From: Candidatus Saccharimonadota bacterium
GTDB lineage: Bacteria > Patescibacteriota > Saccharimonadia > Saccharimonadales > Saccharimonadaceae
DNA: 64,000 bases
NCBI GenBank assembly: GCA_905365145.1
Contig: CAJPIO010000002.1
Span: forward strand, 124,001 to 188,000
Direction of reading: 5' to 3'
The position numbers and the translations under genes were made by a program. The notes beneath the pieces were generated by a model. That model did not search any database and was not told the origin of the DNA. It saw only the letters and a program-made list of their open reading frames with translations. This document shows positions 41,685 through 52,178 of this stretch, piece by piece. How positions within the stretch are numbered: position 1 is the first letter of the stretch; the number at the start of each line of letters is the position of its first letter.

Positions 41685-42701
41685 ATGAAAACAATTTTAG
41701 TCACTGGCGGCGCAGGTTATATTGGCAGCCACACGCTGATCGAGCTTATCAATAATAATTTTGAAGTGGTGGTAATCGATAACTTAGCCAATTCTAGCCG
41801 TGAGAGTTTGCGACGCGTCGAACAGATCACTGGGCACGAAATCCCTTTTATTGAAGCGGACGTCCGCGACCAATCAGCACTTAGTGATATTTTTACAACA
41901 TACGATATAGATTCAGTAATTCATTTTGCTGGACTAAAGGCTGTCGGTGAATCAGTCGCCAAACCGCTAGAATATTACGATAATAACCTCGTCTCGACTC
42001 TAGCACTGCTTGAAGCGATGCGAAAATATAGCGTTAAGCAATTGGTCTTTTCAAGTTCAGCAACTGTTTACGGCAGTCCTAGCGAGCTGCCACTGCGCGA
42101 AACTTCGACAGTCGGCGTAGGTTTAACCAATCCTTATGGCAAGACTAAATACATGATCGAGCAAATCATACAGGACTACTGCGCGGCCAATCCAGCTTTT
42201 GAAGCAACAATCTTGCGTTATTTCAACCCGATCGGCGCTCATCAATCAGGTCAAATCGGCGAAGATCCAAACGGCATTCCGAATAATTTATTGCCTTATG
42301 TTGCCCAAGTTGCTGTCGGCAAACTGCAAAGCGTCGGTGTTTTCGGAGACGATTACGACACGCCAGACGGCACGGGTGTGCGCGATTATATTCACGTCGT
42401 AGACTTGGCGCGCGGCCACGTCGCCGCTCTACAGCACATGAAAGCTGGAGCTAGTATTTATAATCTCGGCACTGGAAGCGGCACATCGGTGTTAGAAATT
42501 ATCAAAGCATTTAGCAAAGCTTGCGGGCGTGACTTGCCATATGAAATCAAACCGCGGCGAGCCGGCGATATCGCTGCTTGCTACGCTGACTGCAGCAAAG
42601 CTGAGCACGAACTAGGCTGGCGAGCCGAATTAAGTATTGAACAGGCTTGTGTTGATAGCTGGCGCTGGCAATCTCAGAATCCAAACGGTTTTTCTGAATA
42701 G
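41685..42701 (+). CDS. galE: UDP-glucose 4-epimerase
   Basis: A 338-residue extended SDR. Cofactor motif TGGAGYIGSH at the N-terminus, catalytic SSATVYG with Ser and the YGKTK Tyr-Lys pair, and LRYFNPIGAH typical of GalE. It interconverts UDP-glucose and UDP-galactose using bound NAD. It supplies sugar for the surrounding transferases. Convergent with the nucleotidyltransferase gene. Confidence 0.93.
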   Translation: MKTILVTGGAGYIGSHTLIELINNNFEVVVIDNLANSSRESLRRVEQITGHEIPFIEADVRDQSALSDIFTTYDIDSVIHFAGLKAVGESVAKPLEYYDNNLVSTLALLEAMRKYSVKQLVFSSSATVYGSPSELPLRETSTVGVGLTNPYGKTKYMIEQIIQDYCAANPAFEATILRYFNPIGAHQSGQIGEDPNGIPNNLLPYVAQVAVGKLQSVGVFGDDYDTPDGTGVRDYIHVVDLARGHVAALQHMKAGASIYNLGTGSGTSVLEIIKAFSKACGRDLPYEIKPRRAGDIAACYADCSKAEHELGWRAELSIEQACVDSWRWQSQNPNGFSE

Positions 42702-42764
42702 TAGCTGTGGCGCTTTGCTTAACAACAAACCAATAACAACTTGTTTCTTCTAACCCGCGTTTGC

Positions 42765-43196
42765 CTACTCTTTGCCTGTCGCTTGATTGATTCGTGTCGA
42801 CGAATCCGGCTTGCCTTTACCGGCATCAAACCGCATCTGTATGTTGTGCTTTTTACAAATATCTGCTTCGGGAATAGCTTTTTCGGTATCGCGATCACCG
42901 CCGTTAGCAAAAATTAGCTCATCGCCCGGGTATTGGCCGGCAACCATTTCTAGCGACTTAATTTGTGTTGGGTCCTCATCGATTGACAAGATTACCTGAT
43001 CAACACCTTTCAGCGCTCGCATTAACCGCAACCGATTACTTTCGTCCAAGATAATCTTGCCTTTTTTGAGCAGCTGCTGCTTATCATTATTAACAATTAC
43101 TATAAGTTTATCGCCCATAGCCGCTGCCGCCTCAATCATATCCAGGTGTCCGCCGTGCAGCGGGTTAAAATAGCCGCTAACAATTACTATTTTCAT
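42765..43196 (-). CDS. Cytidylyltransferase-like nucleotidyltransferase
   Basis: A 143-residue HIGH-type nucleotidyltransferase. VSGYFNPLHGGHLDMIEAAA holds the HxGH motif, followed by IVIVNNDKQQLLKKG and ANGGDRDTE. It resembles TagD/RfaE2-like enzymes that join CTP or ATP to a phosphorylated alcohol or sugar. The end (SSTRINQATGK) replaces the usual ISTTxxR motif with an equivalent STRI. It has GAGGAGG before ATG 43196. Its acceptor cannot be told. Confidence 0.83.
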   Translation of the reverse strand: MKIVIVSGYFNPLHGGHLDMIEAAAAMGDKLIVIVNNDKQQLLKKGKIILDESNRLRLMRALKGVDQVILSIDEDPTQIKSLEMVAGQYPGDELIFANGGDRDTEKAIPEADICKKHNIQMRFDAGKGKPDSSTRINQATGKE

Positions 43197-43226
43197 AATC
43201 CTCCTCTGTCGATTACTTATTATACC

Positions 43227-44252
<1,026 letters not shown>

Positions 44253-44254
44253 TC

Positions 44255-44803
44255 GTGGACGAAGCACCGTCAAAAACTCAGGTTAGCGGCAAGATTGTGT
44301 ACCAAAACCCATGGATTACCGTCCGCGAAGACCAAACACGCGACCTCGCGGGCAATTTGGGAGTATATAGTTACATGGAATCGCGCGACTCGTGCATGGT
44401 TGTGGCAGTTGACGACAAAGAGCGAATCTATTTTGTCAGAGGATTTCGTTATCCATCGCAGAGTTTTGGCTGGGAATTACCTGGCGGTGGAGGCGATAAT
44501 GAAGATCTGCTAGAAGCCTCAAAGCGCGAACTTGAGGAAGAGACCGGTATCATCGCTCAGTCCTGGCAGAAACTGGGTGAAGCGTATGTCTGCAATGGCC
44601 TATTGACAGAGAAAATGGCCGTTTGCCTAGCCCAAAAACTAAGCTTCACTGGCCAGCGCGAACAAAGCGATGAAGTGTTTAGCGATATGCGGTTTTTCAC
44701 GCTTGATGAAATCGACGATTTGATTCGAGACGGTGAAATTAATGATTGCCAAACTCTGGCAGGACTACATTATTATCAACTATGGCGAAAGGACAATCTA
44801 TGA
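44255..44803 (+). CDS. Nudix hydrolase within the rhamnose operon
   Basis: A 182-residue Nudix enzyme with an intact box: GGGGDNEDLLEASKRELEEE followed by TGI. The preceding FVRGFRYPSQSFGWELP resembles ADP-ribose/GDP-mannose pyrophosphatases. It starts with GTG 44255, 2 bases after rfbB, and its stop overlaps rfbC by 4 bases. It could hydrolyse a nucleotide-sugar by-product or feed-back product of the pathway; this is inference from position. Confidence 0.87.
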   Translation: MDEAPSKTQVSGKIVYQNPWITVREDQTRDLAGNLGVYSYMESRDSCMVVAVDDKERIYFVRGFRYPSQSFGWELPGGGGDNEDLLEASKRELEEETGIIAQSWQKLGEAYVCNGLLTEKMAVCLAQKLSFTGQREQSDEVFSDMRFFTLDEIDDLIRDGEINDCQTLAGLHYYQLWRKDNL

Positions 44804-45369
44804 ACTTCGATCCAAACGACTACAATGAACTGACCGTCACCGAATCACCCATCCCCGGGCTATTCGTCGTCAAACTGCCCGTCCACGGCGACAACCGCGG
44901 CTGGTTCAAAGAAAACTACCAAAAAGAAAAAATGGAAGCACTGGGACTACCGTCATTTACCATCGTGCAGAACAACATTAGCTTTAACGATAAAGCTGGC
45001 GTCACTCGCGGCCTACACGCCGAGCCGTGGAATAAGTTCATCTCCACCGCTAACGGCCGGGTGTTCGGTGCGTGGTGTGATTTGCGTAAAGGCGACAGCT
45101 TCGGTCGAGTTTTCACGCACGAAATCAATCCTGGCACGGCAATTTTCGTACCAAAAGGCGTCGCTAATGGCTATCAGGCGCTTGATAACAACATCGCCTA
45201 CACTTACCTGGTTGACGCACACTGGTCGCCAGACGCAAAGTACACCTTTGTCAATCTGTTTGACCCAGCACTCGGCATCGACTGGCCGATCAGTAAAGAC
45301 CAAGCGATTATTTCCGAAAAGGACGCCGCTCACCCGCTACTTAACAATGTCATTCCGATGGAGGTTTGA
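44800..45369 (+). CDS. rfbC: dTDP-4-dehydrorhamnose 3,5-epimerase
   Basis: A 189-residue cupin. NRGWFKENYQKEKM, QNNISFNDKAGVTRGLHAEP with the catalytic His, a Trp in SGGxW-like VFGAWCDLRKGDSFGR, and FVPKGVANGYQAL. It epimerises two carbons of dTDP-4-keto-6-deoxyglucose. Family-typical length. Coupled on both sides (overlaps of 4 bases and 1 base). An upstream frame start at 44746 is inside the Nudix gene and is not needed. Confidence 0.92.
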   Translation: MNFDPNDYNELTVTESPIPGLFVVKLPVHGDNRGWFKENYQKEKMEALGLPSFTIVQNNISFNDKAGVTRGLHAEPWNKFISTANGRVFGAWCDLRKGDSFGRVFTHEINPGTAIFVPKGVANGYQALDNNIAYTYLVDAHWSPDAKYTFVNLFDPALGIDWPISKDQAIISEKDAAHPLLNNVIPMEV

Positions 45370-46211
45370 TGGACGATAAGGCAATAGTTATCACTGGCGC
45401 TAACGGGCAAGTCGGCCGAGCACTACAAAAAGTTTACCCTCAGGCACTAGCCCTGGATCGCGAACAACTCGATATCACTAACCAAAAGGCAATCAATGAG
45501 TTTAACTGGGATAATGTCAAAGTAATTATTAACGCTGCCGCCTGGACCGACGTTGATGGCGCAGAGAACCCCAGCAATTATGACCTAGTTAAAGCAGTTA
45601 ACGTTGACGCGACTCGCTATCTAGCGACAGCTGCTAACCAGCACGACTTGACTTTTGTAGCGTTCTCGTCTGATTACGTTTTCGACGGTTCCCAACCAAT
45701 CCACAACGAAGACGAACCTTTTTCTCCACTTAACGTTTATGGCAAAACTAAAGCTGATGGTGATCGAGTCGCCACTACAACAACCAAGCACTACATTATT
45801 CGCACCTCTTGGGTAATCGGCGACGGCAGAAACTTTGTCAGCATCATGCAGGATCTAGCAGCACGAGGCATCAGACCCTCAGTCGTCAACGACCAGATTG
45901 GCCGCCTAACTTTTACCGATACTTTGGCGCGTGGTATTAAACATCTACTAGAAACGAATGCACCGTACGGCACATATAATCTAACTAATGAAGGTCAACC
46001 AGCCAGTTGGGCGGAAATTGCCAAAATCGTCTTTGAAAAATCAGGCAAATCACCTTCAGACGTACAGCCAATTTCTACTGCTGAATATTTCACTGATAAA
46101 CCAAACACTGCCAAGCGACCACTGCAAAGCACCCTAGATCTAACGAAAATTGAAAAAACTGGATTCATACCAGAAGATTGGCGCGATAAATTAGATAAAC
46201 TGTTTGGTTAG
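45369..46211 (+). CDS. rfbD: dTDP-4-dehydrorhamnose reductase
   Basis: A 280-residue SDR: VITGANGQVGRALQ, INAAAWTDVDGAE, SSDYVFDG, NVYGKTKADGD and RTSWVIGDGRNFV. It reduces the 4-keto group to give dTDP-L-rhamnose with NAD(P)H. Last gene of the operon, with a TGATG junction to rfbC. A second reductase-like gene is at 51321-52178. Confidence 0.93.
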   Translation: MDDKAIVITGANGQVGRALQKVYPQALALDREQLDITNQKAINEFNWDNVKVIINAAAWTDVDGAENPSNYDLVKAVNVDATRYLATAANQHDLTFVAFSSDYVFDGSQPIHNEDEPFSPLNVYGKTKADGDRVATTTTKHYIIRTSWVIGDGRNFVSIMQDLAARGIRPSVVNDQIGRLTFTDTLARGIKHLLETNAPYGTYNLTNEGQPASWAEIAKIVFEKSGKSPSDVQPISTAEYFTDKPNTAKRPLQSTLDLTKIEKTGFIPEDWRDKLDKLFG

Positions 46212-46216
46212 ATTAT

Positions 46217-47506
46217 CTACTTTGCCTGTTGAATACTAGCGTTGATTTCTCTATTGCTTATACTACCTTTACCCCAGTAGGCTTCGTCTGCCAATTTGCT
46301 AACTTTAGCTGGATTCCTAGTGCCCATCTGATTCGGCAACCAATTTCTAGTGAGCTTAAGCGACCGCTCTTCACGTTCCATTGATTTTTGTAGTGCATCT
46401 TCATCCAAATTTGTTCTACTCTCAACGAACACCAGCTTAAAGTTGTCTGGCATCAGATAATCAGCCAGCCACATCACCCGCGGCATGTGTGCAATATCGG
46501 CTACAAACACTGCTGTCATTTCAGTGTCTGCCAACAATTCCATCTTTTGTTCGGTACTCATTAGACCAACTTCATCAGCGTCATAGCCCTCTTTAATCAA
46601 CTGTTTAGATAAAATTATCGGGATGCTATTAGTAAAGTTCGTAACCGTATCAACCGAGTCGGGTTCCTCATCTGTGAACTCATCCAGTTTTCCAACTACT
46701 TCATTAATTTCTTTTTCACTCTTACCTTCACTTCGTAACTTTTCAGCGACGTTCTTCAACATCTGTTCTCTCATTAGTGTTGAAGTACTGATGCGCGGAT
46801 ATTTCTCATATTCATCCAATAGTGCGTCAGTCAACTCAGATGGGCTGGCGATATCTGGATCAACACCATGCGCCTCGTATATTCGCCGAAGCGCCCGGGT
46901 ACAAACCTGCATATCCTGCATTGTTGGATCAGCGTCAACTTCATGCATCAAATCATTCAAATCGACTCGTGTTCTCGCCACCAGTTTCCGTATTTGCGCA
47001 TCAGGCGTATGAATCACATCTTCACAATTAAGTCCGGCGCTCTCAGCCAAAATTGGCATTGCTGTCGCCATAGCAATCGTCTTGTTGTTCATCCTACCAG
47101 TGTGAACAACTTGTACATTAGTATTGCCGGATTCAATCGCCCGCACATACAGATCGCTAACCATGTCGGTATTTGCCACCGACTCTGGCGGCAGTTTGAC
47201 ATTCCTGTCAGGGTGTCCAACTTCTGCCCCAACAACCTCTTCACCGCGAGCAATATTGATGATGACATCAGCCGCAGACACGGCTCCAGCAACCTCTGGA
47301 CCATTAAGATATGTAAAGGTAATTTCAGGGCAGTCCTGCTGTAACTGTTTGGAAAAACCGCGATACGGTACATAAACAATTGAGCGACTCCTCGGCTCTC
47401 TTTCAGGATGGTCCGGGTCGGTAAATAGATTGTCCGATACTCTGGTTAGATAGCTTTCATGAGCATCTCGCGTATGTTCAATCTTAGGGCTAGAAATTTT
47501 CTCCAT
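46217..47506 (-). CDS. Uncharacterised conserved-looking protein between rfbD and rfbA
   Basis: A 429-residue soluble protein I do not recognise. It begins with a charged region, then alternating strands and helices suggesting a Rossmann-type fold (SRSIVYVPYRGFSKQLQ, VSAADVIINIARGEE, TNVQVVHTGRMNNKTIAMAT). A helical, acidic central part follows and a second strand-rich end (MTAVFVADIAHMPRVMWLAD). Possible distant relation to YdcF/DUF218 proteins, but not certain. It is antisense to, and splits, the four rml genes. TAAAAT ends 6 bases before its ATG, so it has its own promoter. Confidence 0.6.
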   Translation of the reverse strand: MEKISSPKIEHTRDAHESYLTRVSDNLFTDPDHPEREPRSRSIVYVPYRGFSKQLQQDCPEITFTYLNGPEVAGAVSAADVIINIARGEEVVGAEVGHPDRNVKLPPESVANTDMVSDLYVRAIESGNTNVQVVHTGRMNNKTIAMATAMPILAESAGLNCEDVIHTPDAQIRKLVARTRVDLNDLMHEVDADPTMQDMQVCTRALRRIYEAHGVDPDIASPSELTDALLDEYEKYPRISTSTLMREQMLKNVAEKLRSEGKSEKEINEVVGKLDEFTDEEPDSVDTVTNFTNSIPIILSKQLIKEGYDADEVGLMSTEQKMELLADTEMTAVFVADIAHMPRVMWLADYLMPDNFKLVFVESRTNLDEDALQKSMEREERSLKLTRNWLPNQMGTRNPAKVSKLADEAYWGKGSISNREINASIQQAK

Positions 47507-47512
47507 CCTTTT

Positions 47513-47518
47513 ATTTTA
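47513..47518 (-). promoter_or_regulatory. -10 of the 46217-47506 gene, leaderless spacing
   Basis: TAAAAT on the minus strand ends 6 bases before ATG 47506. The bases between (AAAAGG) could also be a weak ribosome site. Confidence 0.45.
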
Positions 47519-47534
47519 ACTTACTTTTGTACTT

Positions 47535-47564
47535 TTGTCAATTAGCTAATCTGTTTGCTATACT
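47535..47564 (+). promoter_or_regulatory. Promoter of rfbA
   Basis: TTGTCA (47535-47540), 18-base spacer with TGC, TATACT (47559-47564). A 20-base leader with TAGGAGG follows, so this gene is not leaderless. Confidence 0.6.
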
Positions 47565-47587
47565 TATATCATAAAAGTAGGAGGTTT

Positions 47588-48442
<855 letters not shown>

Positions 48443-48448
48443 TTACCG

Positions 48449-49153
48449 ATGAAAAAAGTTTGTGTCATCATACCCGCCTACAACGAATCTAGCGTCATCA
48501 AAGATGTTATTAAAAAAGCCAAAAAAGTTTTCTCAAAAGCCAAAAAAGACTACTCAATTGATATAGTTCTAATCAACGACGGATCAAAAGACAATACGCT
48601 CGAACAAGCTCGAAAAGGCGGCGCAATTGTCATTGATCATATTTTGAATTCTGGAGCCGGCGGCGCAACGCTAACTGGGCTTGCCTACGCGCGGCAACAC
48701 GGCTATGATATTGCCGCTACCATGGATGCTGATGGCCAGCACGATCCAGAAGATGTTTTGGCGGGTATTCGGCAGAGCGACAGCTCTAACACTGATTTAC
48801 TTATCGGTAGCCGACTCATCAATAGCGAGGGCATGTCTAGGACTAAGGTTTTGGGAAATAAAGGCTTAAGTTTCATCACTTATGCCCTGTTTGGTATTAA
48901 TGTTACTGACTCGCAATCCGGACTGCGAGTTTACTCGCGAAGGGCAATTGATAACCTCGACTGGAAATCGACTGGCTACGAATTTTGCTCAGAAATGATT
49001 TGGCGTGCCAAACAAGCAGGCATGGTAATCGGTGAATATCCAATCAAGGCAATTTACACTGACTATTCCCGCGCCAAAGGTCAAAACAACTGGAATGCCA
49101 TCAATATCGTCAAACGACTATTTAAGCAACGCTTAACGGAGTTATTCGAATGA
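48449..49153 (+). CDS. Glycosyltransferase family 2 (dolichol-phosphate mannosyltransferase-like)
   Basis: A 234-residue GT-A enzyme: VCVIIPAYNESSVIKDVI, VLINDGSKDNTLEQA, TMDADGQHDPEDV (DxD) and DSQSGLRVYSRRAI. No membrane domain. It is 6 bases behind rfbA and overlaps the small DUF2304 membrane protein by 4 bases, a common pair in which the membrane protein may anchor the transferase. It probably loads a sugar on polyprenyl phosphate. Confidence 0.9.
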   Translation: MKKVCVIIPAYNESSVIKDVIKKAKKVFSKAKKDYSIDIVLINDGSKDNTLEQARKGGAIVIDHILNSGAGGATLTGLAYARQHGYDIAATMDADGQHDPEDVLAGIRQSDSSNTDLLIGSRLINSEGMSRTKVLGNKGLSFITYALFGINVTDSQSGLRVYSRRAIDNLDWKSTGYEFCSEMIWRAKQAGMVIGEYPIKAIYTDYSRAKGQNNWNAINIVKRLFKQRLTELFE

Positions 49154-49503
49154 GATATCTTATCCTAGTACTACTCAATGTGCCGATTATTTTAGCAGCA
49201 TTGATCAATATCATCACTCAGTACAAACTGCGCAAAGTTAGTGTAACGCGCTTTCGCCATCAATTAATCATCTGGATGGTTATCATGGTTGTACTGATTG
49301 GGTCATTTCCTCTGTATAATATTTCGATTGGCCATCCGCCGCTGGATTCGTCAGAATTAAGCCTATTTGATATTTTGCAAACTACAGCAATTATTTTGCT
49401 ATTCTACATCGCCAACAACCAGCGCCAGCGTATCGACCAAAACGAGCGAAGACTGCGTGATTTGCATCAAGAATTATCAATCAGGCTATCGAATGAAAAA
49501 TAG
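49150..49503 (+). CDS. DUF2304 membrane protein
   Basis: A 117-residue protein with three membrane helices (about residues 2-22, 37-55, 69-90) and a basic coiled tail (NQRQRIDQNERRLRDLHQEL). This matches DUF2304, usually next to GT2 enzymes. Overlaps the GT2 stop by 4 bases and the next GT2 start by 11 bases. Confidence 0.8.
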   Translation: MRYLILVLLNVPIILAALINIITQYKLRKVSVTRFRHQLIIWMVIMVVLIGSFPLYNISIGHPPLDSSELSLFDILQTTAIILLFYIANNQRQRIDQNERRLRDLHQELSIRLSNEK

Positions 49504-50308
49504 TATTGATATTATCGTACCGTACTGGGGTGAGTTTTCACTACTGAAGCAAACCGTCGATTCAGTGCTAGCACAAACCAGCAAAGCCTGGCATTTGACT
49601 ATTCTTGACGATCATTATCCAGATAAAACTGCCTACAATCATTACAAAAAATTAAACGATAAACGTATCACGTATATCAGACACCGTAAAAATATTGGTA
49701 TCACCGCCAACTTTAATTACGCTATTCAACACGCAAGCGCACCGTATTGTATGATCGTCGGCTGCGACGATAAACTACTACCTAGCTACGTTGATACTGC
49801 GCTAAAAAACATTGGTGAAGCAGACTTTTATCAGCCTCGCGTACAGATAATCGACGACAAAAGTAACGTATATCTACCGCTTGTCGATAAAGTGAAAAGA
49901 ATACTGCAGCCTAAAAAATCTGGTATACTGTCTGGTGAAAAACTTGCTGCGTCGCTTTGCTGCGGTAATTGGCTTTATTTTCCATCCATCACTTGGAAAA
50001 CCGATACCCTCAAACGATATTCATTTGATACAAAGTATAAAATCCTTGAAGACGTCATCGTCGAATTAACCATGATTATTGATGGCGCTTCGCTTTATTT
50101 TGACACAACAGAAACTTTTCAATACCGCCGTTTTGCCGAGTCGTTATCCAGCAAGGAAAAAGGTAAAAATGGTATCCGATTCAAGGAAGAGAAAGAAGTC
50201 TACGATAATTTTTCCGATAGGTTTAATGAGATTGGCTGGAAAAAAGCCGCACGAGCAGCAAAACTTCGCGTGACATCACGCATTCACAGTTTCCTGTCGC
50301 GGTTTTAG
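49493..50308 (+). CDS. Glycosyltransferase family 2
   Basis: A 271-residue GT-A enzyme: IDIIVPYWGEFSLLKQTVDS, LTILDDHYPDKTAYNHY, IGITANFNYAIQHASAPYCM, VGCDDKLLPSYVD (DxD variant CDD). ATG 49493 is used; the larger frame to 49367 overlaps DUF2304 completely. Convergent with the GT8 gene, 16 bases apart. Sugar specificity unknown. Confidence 0.88.
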   Translation: MKNSIDIIVPYWGEFSLLKQTVDSVLAQTSKAWHLTILDDHYPDKTAYNHYKKLNDKRITYIRHRKNIGITANFNYAIQHASAPYCMIVGCDDKLLPSYVDTALKNIGEADFYQPRVQIIDDKSNVYLPLVDKVKRILQPKKSGILSGEKLAASLCCGNWLYFPSITWKTDTLKRYSFDTKYKILEDVIVELTMIIDGASLYFDTTETFQYRRFAESLSSKEKGKNGIRFKEEKEVYDNFSDRFNEIGWKKAARAAKLRVTSRIHSFLSRF

Positions 50309-50324
50309 CGCTTATCCTATCACT

Positions 50325-51314
50325 CTATTTTGTCTTTGCAAATTTGCGATTAACCGCCCAGGCGTACAGATTGACGATTATCGATTGCGGCAATAGGTCA
50401 TACAATCGCCAGTTTATGTCCTTCTTGGCTACTGGCATTTTAGCTTTTTTCCAGGGCGTTAGTTTCAAATATTTACGCCACAAAAAACCAACTGGATTAT
50501 CGTTACCCTGCTGCCATGGCCGACCGTTCACACCAAACTGCGAATGAATGATCTTCGGCGTGTAGTAACTCTCCATGATTTCATCATAACTATAAAAACT
50601 CTCTGGCAAGAAACCATTGGCCTTAATATATTTTTTAATGTCATAGCCATAGAAAACGGTCGAGAAATTATATTCCACGCCAATCTTCTTGATCTTGCCT
50701 TTGAAAAACACGTTGCACAAATCTTGGTCAGCCACCTCGTAATGATTGTGTCGTAAATGCTCGCGCATCTTAGCATCAATCTTATCTTTCATCCATTTTT
50801 TGTGATTGATAAGCATAATCCCACAATTAAAGTAACCGTCGGTTGGTTTCAAACCAATGACATCCTTGTGCGCGTTCACCATGGTAGCGTCATATGACAG
50901 CGCCATCACATTACCCTCGAAATCAAGCTCCAAAAGACCATCAAGCGCACCGCTAATCACCGTGTGCGGATTGATATACAAAATCCGGTCTGTTTTAATA
51001 TCAAGCTTAGCAAACGCCAGCATCTTATACCATGTGATATATAATCCCTTCCAAGCCTTAACGCCAATCTCTTTCAATTCGTCAGGATAACTTGACACGT
51101 CAACGAAAGTAATTGTCGCGTTCTTATAATTTCCAACCATTTTGTTGAATTTATTGATACTATCTTTTTTGAGCTGATGTCCAAGGTAGAAAATATTAAT
51201 TTGCTTCAAGTGCTTATTGTTCTCCAAAAGCGATACAATAGAAATTGCACTGACTACTGCATAGTTGTCATCACTTTGATATATAACGTTTAGAATTCCT
51301 TTATTCACGGTCAC
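50325..51314 (-). CDS. Glycosyltransferase family 8
   Basis: A 329-residue GT8 enzyme: LNVIYQSDDNYAVVSAISIV, then the donor/metal part ILYINPHTVISGALDGLLEL (usual DxD changed to INPH), YFNCGIMLINHKKWM, ADQDLCNVFF, and HSQFGVNGRPW. GT8 covers galactosyl- and glucosyltransferases. The first start is GTG 51314, only 3 bases after AGGAG; GTG 51308, 9 bases after it, is better spaced. The changed DxD deserves attention. Last gene of the flippase operon. Confidence 0.85.
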   Translation of the reverse strand: MTVNKGILNVIYQSDDNYAVVSAISIVSLLENNKHLKQINIFYLGHQLKKDSINKFNKMVGNYKNATITFVDVSSYPDELKEIGVKAWKGLYITWYKMLAFAKLDIKTDRILYINPHTVISGALDGLLELDFEGNVMALSYDATMVNAHKDVIGLKPTDGYFNCGIMLINHKKWMKDKIDAKMREHLRHNHYEVADQDLCNVFFKGKIKKIGVEYNFSTVFYGYDIKKYIKANGFLPESFYSYDEIMESYYTPKIIHSQFGVNGRPWQQGNDNPVGFLWRKYLKLTPWKKAKMPVAKKDINWRLYDLLPQSIIVNLYAWAVNRKFAKTK

Positions 51315-51320
51315 AATCTC

Positions 51321-52178
51321 CTATTCATTCACCGGTAACTGGCTAATATAATCTTTCAACAGGTCTGTGTAATCACTTGGTGTAAAACCCGTTTGACGCA
51401 ATTTTGACAAATCCATATCGCTATTGAGCGGCCGCGGCGCAAAGCCTGGCTTGTTGGCAGCGTATTCCTCGGTAGAAATCGGCTGTACGCGACTGCGATT
51501 ATATCCGGCATATTCAAACACGTCAGCGGCAATTTCGTACCACGACTTCACCGGACCTTCGTTGGTTACGTTATATAGTCCATATGCAACTTTATTATCT
51601 AAGAAGAATTTAGTAGCTCGAGCAATCTCTGACGCAAAAGTCAGCCGGCCAAACTGATCATTGACGACTTTTGGATTGATGCGCATATCCGCCAAGTTTT
51701 TCATGGTTTTTGGCATATTGTGACCATCGCCAACGACCCAAGATACTCGCATGATATAGTGTTTTGGCACCAAGCTAACCGCCAGATCACCAGCGGCCTT
51801 ACTTTCTCCATAAACCAACAGAGGCGCAACTACTTCATCGTCTTTATGATTTTTCTCTCGGCCATCCCAGACATAATCTGACGAATAGTGAACAAGGGTC
51901 TTATTTTGCTCAATAGCAATCTTAGCTAGGTTGCGCGGACCATAGGCATTAGCTAACCACGTCTTGGCGCGCAATTCCGGAGTTTCAGAACCATCAGCAT
52001 TAACTAACGCTGCTGCATTGATGATAACGTCATACTTTGACCAGTCAAACGCCTTTACTCGTTCCTCGTCGGCTATATCCAACTCTTCTCGTGATAATGC
52101 CTTGGCATCCGGAAACATAGCACACAACGCCTTACCTAGTTGCCCACCTGCTCCCAAAATTACATATTTCTTACTCAT
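51321..52178 (-). CDS. Second dTDP-4-dehydrorhamnose-reductase-like SDR
   Basis: A 285-residue SDR paralogous to rfbD (45369-46211): YVILGAGGQLGKALCAMF, INAAALVNADGSE, YSSDYVWDGR, YGESKAAGDLAV and RVSWVVGDGHN. The paralog also shares the late RPLNSDMDLSKLRQTGF. The catalytic Tyr-Lys pair (YGESK) is intact. It may reduce a different dTDP-keto-sugar. Overlaps the flippase stop by 4 bases. Confidence 0.88.
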   Translation of the reverse strand: MSKKYVILGAGGQLGKALCAMFPDAKALSREELDIADEERVKAFDWSKYDVIINAAALVNADGSETPELRAKTWLANAYGPRNLAKIAIEQNKTLVHYSSDYVWDGREKNHKDDEVVAPLLVYGESKAAGDLAVSLVPKHYIMRVSWVVGDGHNMPKTMKNLADMRINPKVVNDQFGRLTFASEIARATKFFLDNKVAYGLYNVTNEGPVKSWYEIAADVFEYAGYNRSRVQPISTEEYAANKPGFAPRPLNSDMDLSKLRQTGFTPSDYTDLLKDYISQLPVNE

